In this document: positions 6,074 through 6,274 of the stretch, piece after piece | Layout: every line of letters starts with the position of its first letter | Position numbering within the stretch: position 1 is the first letter of the stretch | Assembly (NCBI GenBank): GCA_016195115.1 | Contig: JACQAI010000626.1 | Span: 1-6,274 of the forward strand | Length of the DNA stretch: 6,274 nucleotides | Direction: 5' to 3' | DNA from: Pseudomonadota bacterium | GTDB taxonomy: Bacteria; Pseudomonadota; Alphaproteobacteria; Elsterales; Elsteraceae | Translations under genes and position numbers: made by a program | Notes under the pieces: model-generated | What the model was told of the DNA's origin: nothing | Database searches by the model: none | Seen by the model: the letters and a program-made list of their open reading frames with translations, nothing else

Positions 6074-6163
6074 ACTCACGCCGTCATTGCGAGGAGCGCA
6101 GCGACGAAGCAATCCAGCGGACCGACTGGATTGCTTCGCTGCGCTCGCAATGACGGCGTGAGT
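6074..6163. repeat. Long REPIN-like inverted repeat in divergent spacer
   Basis: The left arm 6074-6117 (44 nt) and right arm 6126-6163 (38 nt) are inverted copies apart from two 3-nt insertions in the left arm; the loop is 8 nt (6118-6125). Each arm is itself a small hairpin bounded by ATTGC and GCAAT (6086-6090 with 6109-6113; 6130-6134 with 6147-6151). Two REP-like units in opposite orientation is the architecture of a REPIN. The core CGTCATTGCGAG is a familiar dispersed repeat of alphaproteobacteria (from memory). It lies 58 nt upstream of iolE and 35 nt upstream of the HAD gene, so it is in or near both leaders and could affect transcription or mRNA stability. No clear promoter was seen in the rest of the spacer (6016-6198). 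Confidence 0.88.
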
Positions 6164-6198
6164 AGGGCAGCCTGACGAGCGTCTGCTTTAGGAGCGCC

Positions 6199-6274
6199 AT
6201 GGCCCCCTCCCCGACCATCGCCGTGTTCGACCTCGGCGGCGTGCTGATCGACTGGAACCCGCGCCACCTTTATC
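6199..6274 (+). CDS. HAD-superfamily hydrolase, N-terminus only, runs off right edge
   Basis: An ATG at 6199 is preceded by AGGAG (6190-6194) at 4-nt spacing, and 25 complete codons are visible before the window ends. The N-terminus reads to VFDLGGVLIDWNPRHLY, the motif I region of HAD-IA hydrolases. Asp11 would be the nucleophile; the second motif I Asp is replaced by Gly13, as in the FDLGG/FDLGN group that includes the sugar phosphatase YihX. These soluble enzymes act on phosphate esters or haloacids. Being divergent from iolE across the palindromic repeat, it need not belong to the same pathway. The remainder of the gene, including motifs II-IV, is outside the window, so the substrate and intactness are unknown. 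Confidence 0.85.
   Translation, partial: MAPSPTIAVFDLGGVLIDWNPRHLY

Noticed and set aside
6016..6075. GTG start at 6075 giving a 20-residue N-terminal extension of IolE
   Set aside because: The extension begins inside the palindromic repeat and precedes the conserved MTIRIGINP start of the family.
6074..6163. CRISPR or tRNA-like structure
   Set aside because: There are only two inverted arms with no regular direct repeats and spacers, and no anticodon arm or CCA-end features; a palindromic repeat explains it.

Overview
The window is GC-rich (about two thirds G+C by eye), densely coding, and carries two palindromic intergenic repeats. One of them has arms with the core CGTCATTGCGAG...AAGCAATCC, which I associate with Bradyrhizobium, Rhodospirillales and related alphaproteobacteria. 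Leaderless-looking spacing, TTG/GTG start candidates and long antisense open frames fit such a genome. I infer an alphaproteobacterial chromosome; the genus cannot be read from the sequence. All confident genes are metabolic and look like part of a sugar/cyclitol/sugar-acid catabolic region.

Layout. Positions 1-1572 (minus strand): a two-gene unit, a uronate-dehydrogenase-like SDR followed 21 nt later by an RraA/HMG-aldolase-fold protein that runs off the left edge. Positions 1573-1710: divergent intergenic region with a possible 20-codon leader ORF. Positions 1711-3117 (plus strand): a lone MmgE/PrpD-family gene with a TTG start and a strong Shine-Dalgarno. Positions 3118-3207: a structured palindromic repeat between convergent genes, likely also a transcription terminator. 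Positions 3208-6015 (minus strand): a three-gene operon, iolE (inosose dehydratase), then a second IolE-like TIM-barrel gene coupled by a 4-nt ATGA overlap, then a two-domain extradiol (VOC) dioxygenase 31 nt downstream. Positions 6016-6198: divergent spacer filled largely by a long REPIN-like inverted repeat. Positions 6199-6274 (plus strand): start of a HAD-superfamily hydrolase that runs off the right edge.

How the genes may work together (inference). The Udh homologue would oxidise a hexuronate to an aldarolactone, and the RraA-fold protein, which keeps its Arg-Asp metal site, could cleave a downstream 2-oxo acid. The MmgE/PrpD protein would be a dehydratase, epimerase or decarboxylase of a carboxylic acid. 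The iolE operon is unusual: a cyclitol dehydratase, a second TIM-barrel isomerase/dehydratase and a ring-cleaving dioxygenase are co-transcribed, with no iolB, iolC, iolD or iolG in view. This raises the possibility of a cyclitol or cyclic polyol route that ends in oxygen-dependent ring opening instead of IolD hydrolysis. The individual families are well known; the combination is the part worth testing.
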